Origin: Bin87 sp963666865
GTDB lineage: Bacteria; Chloroflexota; Dehalococcoidia; Lucifugimonadales; UBA3495
Reading direction: 5' to 3'
DNA length: 64,000 bases
Assembly: GCA_963666865.1 (NCBI GenBank)
Contig: OY763072.1
Location: 2,666,001-2,730,000 of the forward strand
Below are positions 60,194-64,000 of the stretch, in pieces. Both the position numbers and the translations under genes were made by a program. The number at the start of each line of letters is the position of its first letter. Positions within the stretch are counted from its first letter, which is position 1. The notes beneath the pieces are model-generated. The model did no database searches. It was not told the DNA's origin and saw nothing but the letters and a program-made list of their open reading frames with translations.

Positions 60194-61300
60194 ATGACCA
60201 TCCGCACCGAACCGATGACGGTCAACGTGGGGCCGCAGCACCCCAGCACCCACGGCGTGTTTCGGGTGCGCATCACCTTTGACGGTGAGGACATCGTGGA
60301 AGTGGAGCCGGTGCTGGGCTACCTGCATCGGGGCACCGAAAAACTGGCCGAGGAGCGCAACTACGTCCAGATCGTGACCCTCACCGACCGCCTGGATTAC
60401 ACCTCCTCCATGATCAACAACCAGGCCTACTGCCTCGCCGTCGAGCAGCTCCTGGGCATCGAACCCCCTCGGCGGGGGAAGTACTTGCGCACCCTGACCG
60501 CCGAACTCCAGCGCATTGCCAGTCACCTTATCGCGGTGGGCTTCTTCATTCAGGAGTTGGGCGCTTTCGGCACCCCACTGATGTACACCTTCCGCAGCCG
60601 GGAGCGTATCCTCGATTTGTTTGAGATGCTCTGCGGAGCGCGAATCACCGTTAGCTATATGCGCCCCGGCGGAGTTTTCGCCGACGCACCGGCCGACTTC
60701 TGGCCGGCCCTGGACCAATTCCTCCAGGATTTCGAGCCGGAGCTGGAGGAGCTGGAAAACCTGTTGCTCAACAACGAAATCCTCATGGCCCGTACTCGCG
60801 GCGTCAGTCCCCTCCCGGCGGACGTTGCCGTCAACTGCTCCGTCAGCGGCCCGGTGCTGCGGGCCAGCGGGATCAATTGGGATTGGCGCAAGATGGCGCC
60901 CTACGACGCCTACGACGAGGTTGAGTTCGAAGTCCCCATCGGGCGCAATGGCGACAACTACGACCGCTTCTGGGTGCGTATGCAGGAAGTCCACCAAAGC
61001 CTGCGCATCGTCCGCCAATGCGTAGCCCAGATCGAACCCGGCCCGGTGCGTCTCGAGTTGCCCATGGTGCTCCGCGCCGAACCCGGCGCCGAGGCTTACG
61101 GTCGAGTCGAAGCGTCAAAGGGCGAACTAGGTTTCTTCCTGGTCAGCGACGGAGGGGTGTCGCCATACCGCTGCAAAATCCGTTCCCCTTCCCTGATTAA
61201 TCTCACCATTACGGAGCACTTGCTGATTGGCTGGAAACTGGCCGATATGATCGTTTCCCTGGGTAGCGTGGACATCAACATGGGCGAGGTTGACCGATGA
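60194..61300 (+). CDS. nuoD: NADH-quinone oxidoreductase subunit D
   Basis: 49-kDa subunit, 368 residues, part of the quinone site with NuoB. VNVGPQHPSTHGVFRV at the start, GYLHRGTEKLAEERNYVQ, LTDRLDYTSSMINNQAY and C-terminal GSVDINMGEVDR are conserved. Separate from nuoC, unlike the fused form. Confidence 0.95.
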   Translation: MTIRTEPMTVNVGPQHPSTHGVFRVRITFDGEDIVEVEPVLGYLHRGTEKLAEERNYVQIVTLTDRLDYTSSMINNQAYCLAVEQLLGIEPPRRGKYLRTLTAELQRIASHLIAVGFFIQELGAFGTPLMYTFRSRERILDLFEMLCGARITVSYMRPGGVFADAPADFWPALDQFLQDFEPELEELENLLLNNEILMARTRGVSPLPADVAVNCSVSGPVLRASGINWDWRKMAPYDAYDEVEFEVPIGRNGDNYDRFWVRMQEVHQSLRIVRQCVAQIEPGPVRLELPMVLRAEPGAEAYGRVEASKGELGFFLVSDGGVSPYRCKIRSPSLINLTITEHLLIGWKLADMIVSLGSVDINMGEVDR

Positions 61301-62529
61301 ACGGCTGCCTCCTCAATCCCGATGGCGCCCTGGGCGGCAACCCGCTGTTTGCCTTTATTTATGGCGTGGCAGCCCACGTCCTGCCCTGCTGGCTGTCCTT
61401 CGTTGTGGCCGGCCTCGTCATCATGCTTATTCTGATCAACGCGGTGCTGCTGGGCGCGGCCATAGTCAGCTGGGGCGAGCGGCGACTGCTGGGGCGATTC
61501 CAGAACCGCATCGGCCCCAACCGCTGGGGACCCTTCGGCGCGTTGCAGCCCATCGCCGACTTGACCAAGCTGATTACCAAGGAAGACATCATCCCCTACG
61601 GCGCGGACCGGCTGGCCTTCACCGCCGTCCCGGTCATAATGGTGGCTGCGGCCTTGTTGGCAACCGCTGTGTTGCCCTTCGCCAAGGACGTGGCCCTGGT
61701 AGATCTGAACGTCGGTGTCCTCTTCGTCCTGGCGGTCAGTTCGCTGACCTCAATCGCCATTTTCACCGCCGGGTGGGCATCCAACAACCGCTACGCTTTA
61801 TTCGGGGCCGGCCGTGCGGTGGCCGTGCTGCTCAGCTACGAAGTTCCGGTGGTCTTGTCGTTGCTGGGCGTGGTGTTGGTGGCCGGCTCCATGTCTCTGG
61901 GCGACATCGTGCATGCCCAGGCGGTCCCCTTCTTCTTGGTGCAGCCGCTGGCCTTCTTCGTCTTCGTAGCCGGAATGTCCGCCGAACTGAACCGCACCCC
62001 CTTCGACGTGGCGGAAGCCGAGTCGGAAATCATCGCTGGCTACCACACCGAGTACAGCGGCATCAAATTCGCGCTGATACAGGCGGCTGAGTTCGGCGGT
62101 GTGCTGGTGGTGTCCGGCCTGATTGCCACGCTGTTCCTCGCCGGTTGGGCCGGCCCGGTGGACGACTGGTTGGGCTGGCTGTGGTTCCTCATCAAGACCT
62201 TTATCGGCATCTTTCTTTTCGTGTGGATTCGTTCCACCTACCCGCGCCTGCGCCTGGATCAGATCATGGCTGTGTGCTGGAAGTTCCTGATGCCCTTGAG
62301 CATGATCAATCTGGCGGCGGTGGTATTGGAGGTATTCTTCCTGCGCGATGCCAACGGCGTCTTGACCACCGCCGACCTGTGGATAATGGCCGGCATCAAC
62401 ATCGTACTGGCCGCCGTCTCCATCGCGTTTTTCGGGCGATTGATACGCGAAAAAGTCCGCACCGGCGCCCCGGTCGCCCCTGCTTCCCAGCCGTTGGTGC
62501 GCGGTGTGCCTACCATCGAAGTGAACTGA
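61297..62529 (+). CDS. nuoH: NADH-quinone oxidoreductase subunit H
   Basis: 410-residue membrane subunit with about eight to nine helices linking the peripheral and membrane arms. ERRLLGRFQNRIGPNRWGPFGALQPIADLTKLITKEDIIP (in segments) and SAELNRTPFDVAEAESEIIAGYHTEYSGIKF (E-rich loop) are diagnostic. Overlaps nuoD by four bases (ATGA); the nuoEFG genes found here in many operons are missing. Confidence 0.95.
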   Translation: MNGCLLNPDGALGGNPLFAFIYGVAAHVLPCWLSFVVAGLVIMLILINAVLLGAAIVSWGERRLLGRFQNRIGPNRWGPFGALQPIADLTKLITKEDIIPYGADRLAFTAVPVIMVAAALLATAVLPFAKDVALVDLNVGVLFVLAVSSLTSIAIFTAGWASNNRYALFGAGRAVAVLLSYEVPVVLSLLGVVLVAGSMSLGDIVHAQAVPFFLVQPLAFFVFVAGMSAELNRTPFDVAEAESEIIAGYHTEYSGIKFALIQAAEFGGVLVVSGLIATLFLAGWAGPVDDWLGWLWFLIKTFIGIFLFVWIRSTYPRLRLDQIMAVCWKFLMPLSMINLAAVVLEVFFLRDANGVLTTADLWIMAGINIVLAAVSIAFFGRLIREKVRTGAPVAPASQPLVRGVPTIEVN

Positions 62530-62547
62530 CGCCCGGGGAGGATCGAC

Positions 62548-63126
62548 GTGTACGGACTGGAAATGGCAAAAGGCTTGATGGTTACGCTATCCAACCTGGT
62601 GCGTAAACCCTTCACCACCTCATATCCGGAGCAGCGCATCACGCAGCACCCCAGGTTCCGGGGCGAGGAGTTCACCTGGTACGAGGAGCGCTGCACTGGC
62701 TGCGCGTCGTGCGCCAAGTATTGCCCTCTGGGCATCATCAAAATTGTCACCAGTCCCAGCGAGACGGCGCCGCTCCAGGGCGACAAGTACCGGCTGGAAG
62801 TCTTTGACATCGAACTCCAGCGTTGCATGTTCTGCGGACTGTGTGTGGAAGCCTGCCCTTACGATGCCCTTTTCATGGGCAGCGGCTTCGAGGAAGGCCA
62901 GTACCGTCGGACCGACCTGATAATCACCATCGACCGCCTTCGACAGGCCGAGAAAAACCCCAGCACCTGGTTCCGCCCCCAACTGGAGGGCATGGATTAC
63001 CGTCCTGGCGCCAGTCGCTCCTTAGGATGGCGTGAAGTAGGCCGCGAGCAATGGCGGTGGCACCAGCACGAAAAGGCCGGAATGCGCCTCGAAGGCAACG
63101 GCCAGAATGGCGAGGGCGAAGCCTAG
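62548..63126 (+). CDS. nuoI: NADH-quinone oxidoreductase subunit I
   Basis: 192-residue ferredoxin-like subunit with two 4Fe-4S sites: CTGCASCAKYCPLGI and CMFCGLCVEACPYDAL. GTG start after GGGGAGG. Long C-terminal extension (GASRSLGWREVGREQWRWHQ). Confidence 0.94.
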   Translation: MYGLEMAKGLMVTLSNLVRKPFTTSYPEQRITQHPRFRGEEFTWYEERCTGCASCAKYCPLGIIKIVTSPSETAPLQGDKYRLEVFDIELQRCMFCGLCVEACPYDALFMGSGFEEGQYRRTDLIITIDRLRQAEKNPSTWFRPQLEGMDYRPGASRSLGWREVGREQWRWHQHEKAGMRLEGNGQNGEGEA

Positions 63127-63711
63127 ATGTGGTTTGAGCAGCTGGTCTTCTGGATCCTTTCGGTGACCGCCATCGCCGGCGCCCTGGGAGTCATGCTGGT
63201 CCGCGACCTGTTCCGCTCGGCCCTCCTGCTGGCCATGGTGTTCGTCGCCGTCGGTGGCCTGTTCGTGTTGATGAACGCCGAGTTCCTGGCCGTAGTGCAA
63301 ATCCTGATCTACGTCGGCGCCATCGCCGTGCTCTTCATTTTTGCCGTGATGTTGACCCGGGACGTGCAGCAGGGCAACGCGCCCAACCGCCTGCAGATCC
63401 CGGCGGCCCTGGTCTCAGCGCTGTTGCTGGCGGCCATGATTGCCACCGCAGTTACCACCGACTGGACCACGTTGGCCGGAGCAGGACTCGAAAACAAAGG
63501 CCAAATCGCGCAGACCCAGGCGGTCGGAATCCCTGATGCAACGGAGTTGGCCGGCGCCGGCTTGACCGCCTCCGAAGTGGAGAGCGTCAGCGGCGGCGGG
63601 CTGGCGGACCTCCTAATCGGAGACTTCGTGCTGCCCTTTGAAGCGGTTTCCTTGCTTTTGCTGGCCGCCGCCATCGGCGGGCTGGCCTTGGCGCGCGGAC
63701 GAGGGAGATAG
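63127..63711 (+). CDS. nuoJ: NADH-quinone oxidoreductase subunit J
   Basis: 194-residue membrane subunit, five helices: VMLVRDLFRSALLLAMVFVAVGGLFVLMNAEFLAVVQILIYVGAIAVLFIFAVML (in segments) is diagnostic. Begins directly after the nuoI stop. Confidence 0.92.
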   Translation: MWFEQLVFWILSVTAIAGALGVMLVRDLFRSALLLAMVFVAVGGLFVLMNAEFLAVVQILIYVGAIAVLFIFAVMLTRDVQQGNAPNRLQIPAALVSALLLAAMIATAVTTDWTTLAGAGLENKGQIAQTQAVGIPDATELAGAGLTASEVESVSGGGLADLLIGDFVLPFEAVSLLLLAAAIGGLALARGRGR

Positions 63712-63714
63712 ACG

Positions 63715-64000
63715 TTGTCGCTCGAATCGATGCTCATCGTCGCGTCGGTCATCTTTTGCATCGGCCTCTACGGTGCATTGGCGCGGCGCAACTTCATCGC
63801 CGTCCTCATGTCCATCGAGTTGATGTTCAACGGCGTCAACCTGACCCTGGTGGCCATGGGGCGGTGGCTGGCGCCCTACGCCGTGCAGGAACAGCTTTCC
63901 GCCGTGCTCACCGGGCAAGTGTTCGCCGTCTTCATCATCACGGTAGCCGCCGCCGAGATCGCGCTGGGCCTCGGCATCGTTTTCGCCATATTCCGCTCCA
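63715..64000 (+). CDS. nuoK: NADH-quinone oxidoreductase subunit K, 3' end cut by the window edge
   Basis: Ninety-five codons are visible with a TTG start following GGGAG at about nine bases. IVASVIFCIGLYGALARRNFIAVLMSIELMFNGVNL (in segments) is the NuoK signature with its conserved membrane Glu, followed by QVFAVFIITVAAAEIALGLGI with the second Glu. The window ends a few codons before the expected C-terminus. nuoLMN probably follow. Confidence 0.93.
   Translation, partial: MSLESMLIVASVIFCIGLYGALARRNFIAVLMSIELMFNGVNLTLVAMGRWLAPYAVQEQLSAVLTGQVFAVFIITVAAAEIALGLGIVFAIFRS

Overview
The window is gene-dense, GC-rich bacterial chromosome with no stretch over 300 bases lacking a gene. The gene set best fits an uncultured Chloroflexota (SAR202/Dehalococcoidia-like) genome: a molybdenum hydroxylase, a class III CoA-transferase, a BKACE/DUF849 enzyme, an F420-type luciferase-like oxidoreductase, an LL-DAP aminotransferase lysine route, an ion-pumping pyrophosphatase, and a complex I operon in which nuoD runs straight into nuoH with no nuoEFG. 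This taxonomic call is inference from gene content only. Starts include ATG, GTG and TTG, and several promoters share an extended -10 (TGnTAnnAT).

Layout. 1-6.1 kb (minus): purine block purB (cut by the window edge), an HAD phosphatase, purE, two unknown genes, purD and guaA. 6.2-8.5 kb: a methyltransferase-endonuclease fusion followed by an unknown two-gene module. 8.5-12.7 kb: Sua5-like protein, polyprenyl synthase, pgk, ApgM-type phosphoglycerate mutase. 12.7-17.4 kb: a large adenine methylase split by an 893-bp insertion sequence with a 5-bp target duplication, an HNH nuclease and a small broken ORF. 17.4-25.4 kb: tpiA, miaA, dapF, a HigBA-like locus with a nonsense-mutated toxin and an antitoxin fused to an unknown domain (also present as a free-standing gene), dapL, hflX and an SbcD-like phosphoesterase. 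25.4-27.7 kb: a second copy of the unknown two-gene module, a nuclease-fold protein and an acetamidase. 27.7-35.5 kb (minus): SDR, hppA, phosphoesterase, LLM oxidoreductase, HAD, amidase and a small GatC/AtzG-like partner.

35.6-41.2 kb: CPBP protease, an orphan trpA, a DAHP synthase, an acetyltransferase, a cytidylate-kinase-like protein and a rhomboid protease. The DAHP synthase leader has a consensus-like promoter, a 34-codon ORF with eight aromatic codons out of twelve, and a strong intrinsic terminator: a ribosome-mediated attenuator of aromatic biosynthesis, the most striking regulatory element here. 41.2-46.9 kb: toxin-antitoxin-like pairs, a lone nuclease-fold protein, a secreted HtrA protease fused to a seven-repeat RCC1-like propeller, a MNT-HEPN fusion, BKACE and an aspartic-protease pair. 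47-55.5 kb: molybdenum hydroxylase, MoaD-like carrier, DUF3352 protein, PAC2 protein, tRNA-Met(CAT), moaC, moaA and rdgB, a molybdenum-cofactor theme. 55.5-58.5 kb: CoA-transferase, alpha/beta hydrolase and a PIN/DUF7662 pair. 58.6-64 kb: nuoABCDHIJK, continuing off the right edge.

Intergenic spaces carry small palindromic repeats (a GTAGGGGCGAATAAT family and REP-like elements), some of which probably double as terminators.
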